A stretch of 64,000 bases of DNA, taken from contig CAXUHF010000003.1 in the NCBI GenBank assembly GCA_964250765.1, positions 45,259-109,258 on the forward strand, in the 5' to 3' direction. This DNA is from JBBQVS01 sp964250765 (GTDB lineage: Bacteria; Chloroflexota; Ktedonobacteria; Ktedonobacterales; Ktedonobacteraceae). Positions 35,094 through 42,192 of this stretch are shown piece after piece (position 1 is the first letter of the stretch; the number at the start of each line of letters is the position of its first letter). A model generated the notes under the pieces. It was given only the letters and a program-made list of their open reading frames with translations, was not told the origin of the DNA and did not search any database. A program made the position numbers and the translations under genes.

Positions 35094-35862
35094 ATTTGGC
35101 GGTCCATCCACAATCAATTACCTGTGCGCTTCCTGTAATGCCACTGGCAGCGTTAGTGCAGAGAAATGTGACGAATTGTGCGACCTCTTCAGGCTCTAAA
35201 AGGCGGTGAATGGCAGATTCTGTGACCATAATCTTCTCGACGACCTCAGATTCAGGAATGCCGTGGACGCGAGCCTGATCTGCTATTTGCTTTTCAACAA
35301 GTGGAGTGCGCACGTAGGAGGGACAGACTGCATTACATGTGACACCATGCTCTGCACTCTCTAATGCTGTAACGCGTGTCAAACCAAGCAGACCGTGTTT
35401 AGCTGCGACGTATGCTGCCTTGAATGGTGAAGCCCGTAAAGCATGTACGGATGCAATGTTGATAACGCGCCCCCATTTACTAGCATACATTCCTGGTAGG
35501 ACGGCCTGTGTGAGCAGAAAAGGAGCCGTAAGCATGATCTCGATAATTTGTCGCCACTTTGCCTCTGGAAACTCGGTGATAGGTGATACATGTTGTATAC
35601 CTGCGTTATTCACCAGGATGTCTATGTGCTTCTCGGTAGCAATAGTCTCTGCGATAAGTTGTTGGAGAGCTGCTCCATTAGCCATATCTGCTACTTGAAA
35701 GCGTGCTTCTGGTAATTTGGAAGCGGCTGCATGCCCTCTTTTGACATCAATATCAGAGAGGGTCACGCGCACACCATGCTGTGCGAGATCGCGGGCGACT
35801 GCCAGTCCAATACCAGATGCCGCGCCTGTCACAATAGCTACCTTGCCTTCTAAGTCTTGCAT
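35092..35862 (-). CDS. bdhA: 3-hydroxybutyrate dehydrogenase (SDR family)
   Basis: 256 aa short-chain dehydrogenase. Cofactor motif TGAASGIG, NNAG, and the catalytic S-x12-Y-x3-K as INIASVHAL...AAYVAAKHG. QHVSPITEFPEAKWRQII and PSYVRTPLVEKQI are typical of bacterial D-3-hydroxybutyrate dehydrogenases, which oxidise the monomer released from PHB to acetoacetate using NAD. It is the last gene of the minus-strand PHA cluster, 41 nt after the depolymerase gene, completing the breakdown route. Confidence 0.88.
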   Translation of the reverse strand: MQDLEGKVAIVTGAASGIGLAVARDLAQHGVRVTLSDIDVKRGHAAASKLPEARFQVADMANGAALQQLIAETIATEKHIDILVNNAGIQHVSPITEFPEAKWRQIIEIMLTAPFLLTQAVLPGMYASKWGRVINIASVHALRASPFKAAYVAAKHGLLGLTRVTALESAEHGVTCNAVCPSYVRTPLVEKQIADQARVHGIPESEVVEKIMVTESAIHRLLEPEEVAQFVTFLCTNAASGITGSAQVIDCGWTAK

Positions 35863-35903
35863 GAAATATCTCCTGTATGCTATGTAGTTAACACATAGTC
35901 TTA

Positions 35904-36908
35904 CTATGCTCCTTGTGAACCGCGTTTAACTTTAAAGAGGTCTGTAAGAATGTGGCGTAACCTTGCTTGAGAGGCGATATTTTCCGTATTGCTTTTTTCA
36001 AGAGAATGCGCTGCAAAAAAGGTGTATATTGCCAAACTAGCGTTGGGTCCCCTTGGATCAGTGTATGTGCCAGCACGATTACCTCCCGACCATGCATGTC
36101 CCATCCCACCAATTTTCCAATAAGCTTGCACTTCGCTTCCGTTTGTAGCAGTCCATGTCGCTATAACATATGCATGCCCGCCAGGAACCTGACCCGAAGT
36201 GACGTGTGTAGGACGGGTGAAGTCAGGAGTATAGGTGTTCAGTGAGGCGAGATGATCCGTCTCCATCCACTGTTGTAATGCTTGATCGCCATTCACAGGA
36301 GCAACAGTCGTATCGTTTGTGCCATGAAGAACAATAGTTGGCACAATGCGAGAAAGGTTGCTCATTGCTGTGTATGCCGCGAGTCCTTGCTGCTGTGGAT
36401 TCGGTCCACCACGCCGCATTGCGCTCCACCCATTGCTCAGGTTTGTGGCTGCTTTGTACTCAAGTCCTGAATGAACACCAATAGCCGCAAACACATCTGG
36501 GTAGGTGGCTCCGAGAATAACGGACATCGCTGCTCCTGCGGAGAGGCCAGCAACGTATATGCGCGTAGGGTCTATTGTCCAAGAAGCCGTATTTTGTTGT
36601 ATCGCTTGAATAATTCCAACGATACGAGCAGGCTCGCCACCACCCCGTGTTTGGTTGGCAGGAACAAACCAATTCCAACACAGGTTTTGGTTATAGTTAC
36701 TCGTCTGCTGCGGATAGACGACAATGAAACCATGCTGCTCTGCAAGCTGATTCATTGTAGTGCCAGTTGCGAAATCTTGTGCTGTTTGACTACATCCATG
36801 CAACATGACCAGTAAGGGAACTGCTGTTCCGACTTGATAGTTTTGGGGTGTATACACAAAATACGGGTGTTTACCAACAGGGTCGTTATACACATACTGC
36901 TGCCACAT
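35904..36908 (-). CDS. phaZ: PHB depolymerase-family esterase
   Basis: 334 aa alpha/beta hydrolase. Oxyanion region VMLHGCSQTAQDF, lipase box GLSAGAAM (Ser about 123), Asp in HGTNDTTVAP and His in GGMGHAWSGG. The order and the PTRIYVAGLSAGA context match the esterase/PHB depolymerase family. No signal peptide is visible, so it would act inside the cell on stored polymer or on oligomers. It lies between the class III synthase and the hydroxybutyrate dehydrogenase, as expected for mobilisation of the polymer. Feruloyl-esterase-like activity is the alternative. Confidence 0.82.
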   Translation of the reverse strand: MWQQYVYNDPVGKHPYFVYTPQNYQVGTAVPLLVMLHGCSQTAQDFATGTTMNQLAEQHGFIVVYPQQTSNYNQNLCWNWFVPANQTRGGGEPARIVGIIQAIQQNTASWTIDPTRIYVAGLSAGAAMSVILGATYPDVFAAIGVHSGLEYKAATNLSNGWSAMRRGGPNPQQQGLAAYTAMSNLSRIVPTIVLHGTNDTTVAPVNGDQALQQWMETDHLASLNTYTPDFTRPTHVTSGQVPGGHAYVIATWTATNGSEVQAYWKIGGMGHAWSGGNRAGTYTDPRGPNASLAIYTFFAAHSLEKSNTENIASQARLRHILTDLFKVKRGSQGA

Positions 36909-36937
36909 AGGTCTCCTAGTTAGAGTCAGAGGGTGAC

Positions 36938-36974
36938 AATCTGTGCAACGGCATACTGTATTGTCGCACAGATT
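36938..36974 (-). terminator. Hairpin between phaC (class III) and phaZ
   Basis: Perfect 9-bp inverted repeat AATCTGTGC / GCACAGATT with a 19-nt loop in the 75-nt gap after phaC. No long T run, so it may protect or partially terminate the mRNA and thereby lower phaZ expression relative to phaC. Confidence 0.45.
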
Positions 36975-36983
36975 ATCATAGTA

Positions 36984-38057
36984 TTACTTTGAGCGAGGCT
37001 CTAGCCAATCACGCAATTTGGGCCAGAGATTTCTCTTTGCTTCTCCACCAGTAAGAAGACCTATATGCCCAGCGTCAAGTACCAGAAACTCTTTGTCCTG
37101 GCTTCCAATCAAGCGCATAGTGGCCTCGGATTGCGGAAGTGAGCAAATATGATCTTTGGTTCCTGCAATATTGAGGACAGGGCAGGTGATGTTTGCGAGG
37201 TCTACCCGGCGTCCTCGTAACGTGATTTCCCCTTTTACCAGCTTGTTCTGCTGATAAAACTCGCGTATCCACTGCTTAAACGTGTCGCCCGCGAATGGCA
37301 CACTGTCATTCACCCATTTGTTCATCGCAAGCCATGTCTCCATCGGCTTGTCATGCATAATGCGGTCCCACATAGTGACGTAAGTACCGACATAGTTCGT
37401 GACTGGTTTGACTAGACGGTTGCCAGTATCAACCAGTTCGCCAGGTATGTTTCCAAGAGCATCGACTAGGATATCTGGATTAAAGTACTTTTCGCTCGTC
37501 ATAACCCCATATAAACCCATTGTTTCTGGTGTAAAATCTGTAGGTGCTGTGAGCAGAATCAAGTTCTTTAATGGTTTGCTGGGGAAGAGGGACGCATACA
37601 TAGCACCCATCGTGCCACCCATACAAAAGCCGAGGAGAGTTAAATCCTCCGCGTGAGCATTTCTTAGCACCTTTCTTATAGCACGTGGGATGTAGTCTAA
37701 GACGTAATTCTCGAAGGTAAGATGTTTATCCTCTTCACCAGGAGTACCCCAGTCAAGCATATACACATCGAAACCCTGATGCGTCAGGTATTCGACTATA
37801 CTGTTACCTGGCATAAGATCTAGAACATAGGGGCGATTGATGAGGGCATAGATGAGCAAAATAGGAATTGGAAAGCGTTTCTCAAGAGACGGTTCATAAT
37901 GATAAAGCTTTGCTTTATTCTTTGTCCAGATGACCTCTTTTGGTGTGCTACCAGTATCGCTCTTCGCGCCCTCTAAGAGAATACGCATACCAGTTGCATA
38001 TTTTCTATACATGCTTTCCATATCGCTTATCGACGGTACAACGTTTGTGGTTGCCAT
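36984..38057 (-). CDS. phaC: Class III poly(3-hydroxyalkanoate) synthase catalytic subunit
   Basis: 357 aa, the short length typical of class III/IV PhaC. The lipase-like box is GFCMGGTMGA with the catalytic cysteine at about 145; the Asp is in GTKDHICS and the His in DAGHIGLLTGG. RPYVLDLMPGNSIVEYLTHQGFDVYMLDWG is strongly conserved in this class. It polymerises (R)-3-hydroxyacyl-CoA on granules with its partner PhaE, encoded directly upstream. The SD CAGGAG lies just before the ATG, next to palindromic repeat copy 7. Confidence 0.93.
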   Translation of the reverse strand: MATTNVVPSISDMESMYRKYATGMRILLEGAKSDTGSTPKEVIWTKNKAKLYHYEPSLEKRFPIPILLIYALINRPYVLDLMPGNSIVEYLTHQGFDVYMLDWGTPGEEDKHLTFENYVLDYIPRAIRKVLRNAHAEDLTLLGFCMGGTMGAMYASLFPSKPLKNLILLTAPTDFTPETMGLYGVMTSEKYFNPDILVDALGNIPGELVDTGNRLVKPVTNYVGTYVTMWDRIMHDKPMETWLAMNKWVNDSVPFAGDTFKQWIREFYQQNKLVKGEITLRGRRVDLANITCPVLNIAGTKDHICSLPQSEATMRLIGSQDKEFLVLDAGHIGLLTGGEAKRNLWPKLRDWLEPRSK

Positions 38058-38070
38058 GTAAATCTCCTGA

Positions 38071-38146
38071 TGTAGGGGCTTTCATTCATTACGCCCTTGT
38101 TGTGAATCAAAGCCGAAGTTGGACGTAATGAATGAAAACTCCTGCA
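38071..38146. repeat. Dispersed palindromic repeat, copy 7 (degenerate)
   Basis: 26-nt arms at 38071-38096 (TGTAGGGGCTTTCATTCATT...) and 38121-38146 with four mismatches, loop 24 nt. It lies inside the phaE-phaC operon and ends three bases before the phaC ribosome site, so its folding could affect phaC translation. Confidence 0.72.
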
Positions 38147-38179
38147 TTCGACCTATGCGCATTATTTAATCAAACAACA

Positions 38180-39073
38180 TTATTCTACAGCTTCTTGCTG
38201 ATTGGAGGTTTTCTTTTGCGACCTTCGAGAAGGTCCGTCAAGCTTTTCTAATGCGGCAAGAACTTTGTCAAGCTTGTTCTCTACCTGATTGAGCCGTTGC
38301 TCTAAGATTGTTACCGTCTCGTTTGTGGCTACCTGGTTCAGTCGCTGTTCTAAAGCAGTTACCACTTCAACTGTTGCGAGATGCGCGAACGTATCCTCGA
38401 AACTCTCCAATATATCCTCTGTTTTGTCAATCTTCTCTTCTAAGTTAATGACAAGTTGTGCAACATTCGCAATATCTAAAGTCGTGGGAATTTGAAGACG
38501 TTTGAGATACTCTTCATTCGCGCGTCGGAAGGCCAGTGTGATGCTGGCGTAGCTCTCTAAGAGAGGACGTGCGCCTTCTAAAAACTGCTCTGAACTAAGA
38601 GTTTCCTCGACCGCTTTTGACCATGAGTCGCTTGTAGCGTCATACCACTCTTTAAAGAAAGTGAAAGGGTCCGTTGAGAGGGGAGTACCAGCTAGCAGTT
38701 TCGCTTGAGCCTCTTCCATCATCGTAAGCCATTGCCGAGTCAATCCTAGGGGATCTCCACCCATATCCGCAGCTTTTCGCCATATCTCCATAGTCGTATC
38801 AAACCACGTTTTCCAGGCGTTTGTGGGATTCATCATTTGAAGCGGGTTCAAGCTGATTTGTTTCTGAGCCTTGCTTACGCTTTCGTCTATGCCTTGTGCC
38901 AATGAATGATACAAGCTATAGGTGTTTGTGGTTACTTCTGCGCTATTCTGTAAAGCATTCAACCACACCTTGGAGGTAGTTTCGTTCCAACGCTTCCACA
39001 ACTCAATTGGATCGATTAAAGCTGTAGAGCTTTGTGAATCTGCTTTATCTAACACTGCGTTCACTCCTTGCAT
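38180..39073 (-). CDS. phaE: PhaE-type PHA synthase subunit
   Basis: 297 aa acidic helical protein. Repeated W-containing helices (ELWKRWNETTSKVWLNAL, AWKTWFDTTMEIWRKA, FFKEWYDATSDSWSKA) precede the PhaE signature RRANEEYLKRLQIPTTLDIANVAQLVINLEEKID and a C-terminal heptad-rich coiled coil (two copies of LEQRLNQV). PhaE activates the class III PhaC and is encoded beside it here, as in Allochromatium-type systems. The last residues are basic and Gln-rich. Confidence 0.85.
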   Translation of the reverse strand: MQGVNAVLDKADSQSSTALIDPIELWKRWNETTSKVWLNALQNSAEVTTNTYSLYHSLAQGIDESVSKAQKQISLNPLQMMNPTNAWKTWFDTTMEIWRKAADMGGDPLGLTRQWLTMMEEAQAKLLAGTPLSTDPFTFFKEWYDATSDSWSKAVEETLSSEQFLEGARPLLESYASITLAFRRANEEYLKRLQIPTTLDIANVAQLVINLEEKIDKTEDILESFEDTFAHLATVEVVTALEQRLNQVATNETVTILEQRLNQVENKLDKVLAALEKLDGPSRRSQKKTSNQQEAVE

Positions 39074-39113
39074 CGAACACGTAGAGGCTATCCGTGATGT
39101 TACCTAAATGGAA

Positions 39114-39165
39114 ATATCCGGTGAAGAGTAATAGCCACATACGATTGTCACTCTTCACCAGATAT
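39114..39165 (-). terminator. Hairpin between phasin and phaE genes
   Basis: Arms ATATC-x-GGTGAAGAGT (39114-39129) and ACTCTTCACC-x-GATAT (39150-39165), 20-nt loop, immediately after the phasin stop codon. Such a stem would stabilise or partly terminate the message and give more phasin than synthase, as the two proteins' roles require. Confidence 0.55.
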
Positions 39166-39166
39166 G

Positions 39167-39766
39167 TTATTGCTGGTGATTTTCGTGCTGAGTAGCGGAT
39201 TGAGCCGCATCTGTTGCTTGATGAGCCATGTTCTGAGCCGCTTCCATGCCTTGTTGAGCGGCACGCTGTGCTACTTCCATCGCATGTTTGGTAAGTGCTT
39301 GAGCAGTCTCTACGGCCTGTTTGTAGTTGGTGAGTGGGGCGCGGAACATCTCCATGTAGGCATCAACATAAGGAAGGGACAAGAGTTGTTCCTGTTGCTC
39401 ACGCGTCTTCTCTACAACGGTTTGCATGAGTTCACGCGTTGATTCTACATGAGTCTTGTAGACCTCTGTTCCATGTTCCATCACGTTCTGTGCAAAATTG
39501 ACGTTGCGCCTCTGAGCCTCTGCTGTGCTTTCCATGACTGCCTGAATTACACCCTGCGGATTTTGTGCTTGCTCTGTTAACGTCCGCATCAGTCCTTGTG
39601 TTGCCTCGGCGTGATTCTTGAGGACTTCAATTCCGCTATCAAAGATACTCTGGGCAAAGCGCATGTTGCGCTCTTGAGCTTCCACCGCACTACGAGCAAT
39701 CGTTTGGTTTGTCTCATACAGAGATTTGCTTATGTTTTTCGCAACTTCATTGGTATTTGTATCCAT
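39167..39766 (-). CDS. phaP: Phasin-like PHA granule protein
   Basis: 199 aa, almost entirely amphipathic helix rich in Ala, Gln, Glu and Met. It contains an internal duplication: ERNMRFAQSIFDSGIEVLKN (about 32) and RRNVNFAQNVMEHGTEVYKT (about 87), each followed by a similar helix (ATQGLMRTLTEQ; STRELMQTVVEK). The C-terminal 40 residues are an Ala/Gln/His repeat. Phasins coat PHA granules and set their number and size. The gene is 24 nt after the PadR-type regulator and heads the phaE-phaC run, which fits phasin rather than a generic coiled-coil protein. Confidence 0.8.
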   Translation of the reverse strand: MDTNTNEVAKNISKSLYETNQTIARSAVEAQERNMRFAQSIFDSGIEVLKNHAEATQGLMRTLTEQAQNPQGVIQAVMESTAEAQRRNVNFAQNVMEHGTEVYKTHVESTRELMQTVVEKTREQQEQLLSLPYVDAYMEMFRAPLTNYKQAVETAQALTKHAMEVAQRAAQQGMEAAQNMAHQATDAAQSATQHENHQQ

Positions 39767-39790
39767 TGCTTGTTCCTTTCGCTTATGTAC

Positions 39791-40186
39791 TTACTTACTG
39801 CCATCATTCTGCTTGCCCGACGGTTTACCGGTATAAAGATCAAAGAACGTATTCATCATTTTCTGATACTGGTTCAGTGATTCAGTCCAGAGCTTTAAGT
39901 ACGCTTCACCTGCATCAGTGATTGAATACACGCGTCGTGCTGGTCCAGCTTCTGACGTGTCCCAGCTAGAACTCACTATTCCGTCCTTCTCCATCTGCCG
40001 CAACGTTCGGTAGAATGTCCCTGGATTCATCGCATTCAGACCAAATGTAGACATCTTCTCCATCAATTCATAGCCATAGGAGTTCCATCCTCGCAGCATT
40101 AAAAGAATAACAGGAATATGCCAATTTTTTGCCCAGGCATCTGTACCCACATTGTTATTTTTGGCGTCCCCATTCTCTTCTGTCAT
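39791..40186 (-). CDS. PadR-family regulator, probable PhaQ-like PHA repressor
   Basis: 131 aa. PVILLMLRGWNSYGYELMEKM, then NPGTFYRTLRQMEKDGIVSSSWD and GPARRVYSITDAGEAYL form the PadR winged helix-turn-helix; the C-terminal helix is dimerising. In Bacillus megaterium PhaQ, a PadR-like protein encoded next to phaP, represses the phasin operon and is released by the polymer. The same neighbourhood here (regulator 24 nt before phaP) makes this role likely. Candidate binding sites are present upstream of this gene and of phaB. Confidence 0.85.
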   Translation of the reverse strand: MTEENGDAKNNNVGTDAWAKNWHIPVILLMLRGWNSYGYELMEKMSTFGLNAMNPGTFYRTLRQMEKDGIVSSSWDTSEAGPARRVYSITDAGEAYLKLWTESLNQYQKMMNTFFDLYTGKPSGKQNDGSK

Positions 40187-40207
40187 ATTGTGCTACATAC
40201 CTCTACC

Positions 40208-40273
40208 TATCTAAATGCAATTTGGTTGTATGTTGTTTTGTCATCTATATGCATTTTACACTTAGATGCATAG
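40208..40273 (-). promoter_or_regulatory. Candidate PadR/PhaQ operator cluster upstream of padR-phaP
   Basis: Three related elements in the padR upstream region: TATCTAAATGCA (40208-40219), ATCTATATGCAT (40243-40254) and, inverted, TTAGATGCATAG (40262-40273). The last two form an interrupted palindrome CTATATGCAT...ATGCATAG. The 12-mer ATCTATATGCAT recurs exactly at 41257-41268 upstream of phaB. Binding by the PadR protein is inference. Confidence 0.5.
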
Positions 40274-40323
40274 TTTGTCAAGCGATAAGTGAAAATGCAC
40301 GATGTGTTAGAATACGAGGTGCT

Positions 40324-40986
40324 TTATTGCCTCTGAGCCATATAGTCGTTTAGCTGACTGAGAAGGGCAGTATGAACTGTCTTCACACTTGGGTCGGCGT
40401 CCAGTTCTAAGAGTTTGTGTTGCTCTTTATAGTAGTCGAGCACATGCGTGGTTTCCTGGAAAAAGATGCCTAGTCTTCTCTCTATGGCCTCTCCTGTATC
40501 ATCGGAGCGTTGATACAATTCGCTGCCATCCTGGTCACAAATGCCAGGAACTTTCGGAGGACGAAACTTGATATGATAGGGATGTTGCTGAGCACGGCAG
40601 ATATATCTGCCAGCGAGTCTACTCATCAACTCCTCTTGTGTAACTCTAAGATAGATCACGGCGTCGATCTTCCGACCAATACGCTGCAACTCATTATCGA
40701 GTGCTTGTGTTTGGGCAAGAGTACGAGGAAATCCGTCTAACACAAAGCCCTGTGTACTCTCTGGCTCCTCGATAGTCGTACGCACCATTGTAACCGTGAT
40801 CTCATCGGGTACCAATGCTCCACGCTCAATGTAGTCTTTGGCCTGTAAACCCAAAGCTGTCTTTTCCGCGATTGCTTGACGAAATAGATCGCCAGTGGCG
40901 ATATGGCGTATGCCGAAATCCTGAGTGAGTAATGCTGCCTGAGTGCCTTTTCCTGAACCTTGCGTGCCAATCAGGATAATGTTCAT
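40324..40986 (-). CDS. adk: Adenylate kinase
   Basis: 220 aa. P-loop GTQGSGKGTQAAL, then ATGDLFRQAI, GFVLDGFPRTLAQTQ and the lid ERRLGIFFQETTHVLDYY are the standard Adk segments (ATP + AMP = 2 ADP). The long lid domain is present, but the zinc pattern is incomplete: C-x2-Q replaces C-x2-C at the first pair (ICRAQ) while the second is C-x2-D (ICDQD). I start at ATG 40986 (MNIILIGTQGSG, GGAGGG upstream); an earlier ATG adds a non-family leader. Encoded within the PHA region but probably from its own promoter. Confidence 0.92.
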   Translation of the reverse strand: MNIILIGTQGSGKGTQAALLTQDFGIRHIATGDLFRQAIAEKTALGLQAKDYIERGALVPDEITVTMVRTTIEEPESTQGFVLDGFPRTLAQTQALDNELQRIGRKIDAVIYLRVTQEELMSRLAGRYICRAQQHPYHIKFRPPKVPGICDQDGSELYQRSDDTGEAIERRLGIFFQETTHVLDYYKEQHKLLELDADPSVKTVHTALLSQLNDYMAQRQ

Positions 40987-41032
40987 GTATTTTCCCTCCG
41001 TTGTGGGGTAGCCAGAGTGCTTCATTGCATAT

Positions 41033-41072
41033 ATCAACAATACTATACTATTATCAACAATACTATACTATA
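41033..41072. repeat. Two tandem 20-bp repeats upstream of adk
   Basis: ATCAACAATACTATACTATT at 41033-41052 is repeated at 41053-41072 with the last base changed. Read on the minus strand each unit contains TATAGTAT, a possible -10 box, so this may be a duplicated promoter or operator for adk. Confidence 0.55.
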
Positions 41073-41256
41073 TAAAATTAGCAAGGGCAAAAGCACATGT
41101 ATCTATTATATGGATTTTTAGGGTTCCTCGTACCCCTTTACTACCCTTGTAGTGTACTTATTACGGGTTACAGGTAGCTCTCAAATATGATATACTCGTT
41201 TTTGTGGCTTTCAGAAAAACATCATAAGTTACTCTTTGCGTAGTGTTTTTTTGGTA

Positions 41257-41275
41257 TCTATATGCATATTGCATC
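41257..41275 (+). promoter_or_regulatory. Candidate PadR/PhaQ operator upstream of phaB
   Basis: ATCTATATGCAT at 41257-41268, identical over 12 bases to the element upstream of the padR gene, followed by a second half-site TTGCAT. Located about 105 nt before the phaB start in a 388-nt gap that otherwise holds only the tandem repeat at 41033 and no gene. Confidence 0.45.
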
Positions 41276-41374
41276 CACTAGAGGAGAATAGTAACTCACG
41301 CTTAGCTCGGTTCTATGCTGATCGTAAAACACGGAAGTTTATAAACAGTAGGTATTTGAAGGAGAATACATACT

Positions 41375-42121
41375 ATGAGTAAGCGATTAGATGGACAGAC
41401 CGCTATTGTCACTGGCGCAGGACGAGGTATTGGTCGCGCCATTGCCAGGGATTTGGCTGAAACAGGTGCAAACGTCGTCATAAACTATGTCACAAGTGCT
41501 GACGCAGCACACGAATTAGCCGAAGAAATCACAGAACTCGGCCCAAAGGCGTTGGTGGTACAGGCCGATGTCACTGATTACGAGCAGGTGAGCGAGATGG
41601 TCAAGCAAGCGATACAAACGTTTGGACAAATTGACATTCTCGTCAACAACGCTGGCATTACCCGTGATAAAACGCTCAAAAACATGAGTAAGGATAATTG
41701 GGACGAAGTAATTCACGTCAACCTCGGTAGCCTTTTCAATTGTACCAAGCAGGTACTCCCCTTTATGTTGGAACGCAAAAGCGGTAAGATTATCAACATT
41801 AGCTCTTTCGTCGCTCAAGGCGGCAACGTTGGTCAATCGAACTATGCCGCAACCAAAGCCGGTATTATCGGCTTTACGAAATCCATTGCTCTGGAAGTCT
41901 CCCGGTATGGTATTACCGTCAACGCTGTCTGTCCAGGCTTCACCGAAACAGATATGCTGAATGCGGTGCCAGAGAATATACGCGAACGCATTCTTGCTAA
42001 AATCCCTATGGGTCGCTTTGGCAAACCCGAAGAAATTGCCTCTTGTGTACGCTATATTGTCACAGAGGGAGACTATATGACGGCTCAAGCGATTAGCATC
42101 AATGGCGGTGTCTACATCTAA
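41375..42121 (+). CDS. phaB: Acetoacetyl-CoA / 3-oxoacyl reductase (SDR, PhaB/FabG type)
   Basis: 248 aa short-chain dehydrogenase with VTGAGRGIGRAIA, NNAGITRDKTL and the catalytic ISSFVAQGGNVGQSNYAATKAG (Ser, Tyr, Lys). The NAGITRDKTLKNMSKDNWDEVIHVNL stretch is shared by PhaB and FabG. Because a PHA synthase gene follows 71 nt later on the same strand, the likely role is NADPH-dependent reduction of acetoacetyl-CoA to (R)-3-hydroxybutyryl-CoA. A clear GAAGGAG site precedes the start. No phaA thiolase is in the window. Confidence 0.87.
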   Translation: MSKRLDGQTAIVTGAGRGIGRAIARDLAETGANVVINYVTSADAAHELAEEITELGPKALVVQADVTDYEQVSEMVKQAIQTFGQIDILVNNAGITRDKTLKNMSKDNWDEVIHVNLGSLFNCTKQVLPFMLERKSGKIINISSFVAQGGNVGQSNYAATKAGIIGFTKSIALEVSRYGITVNAVCPGFTETDMLNAVPENIRERILAKIPMGRFGKPEEIASCVRYIVTEGDYMTAQAISINGGVYI

Positions 42122-42192
42122 CATCACTTGATGCTTTATCATCTACTACTACATCTCTTAACATCAGTGCTGATTCGTAAGGAGGTAGCATT

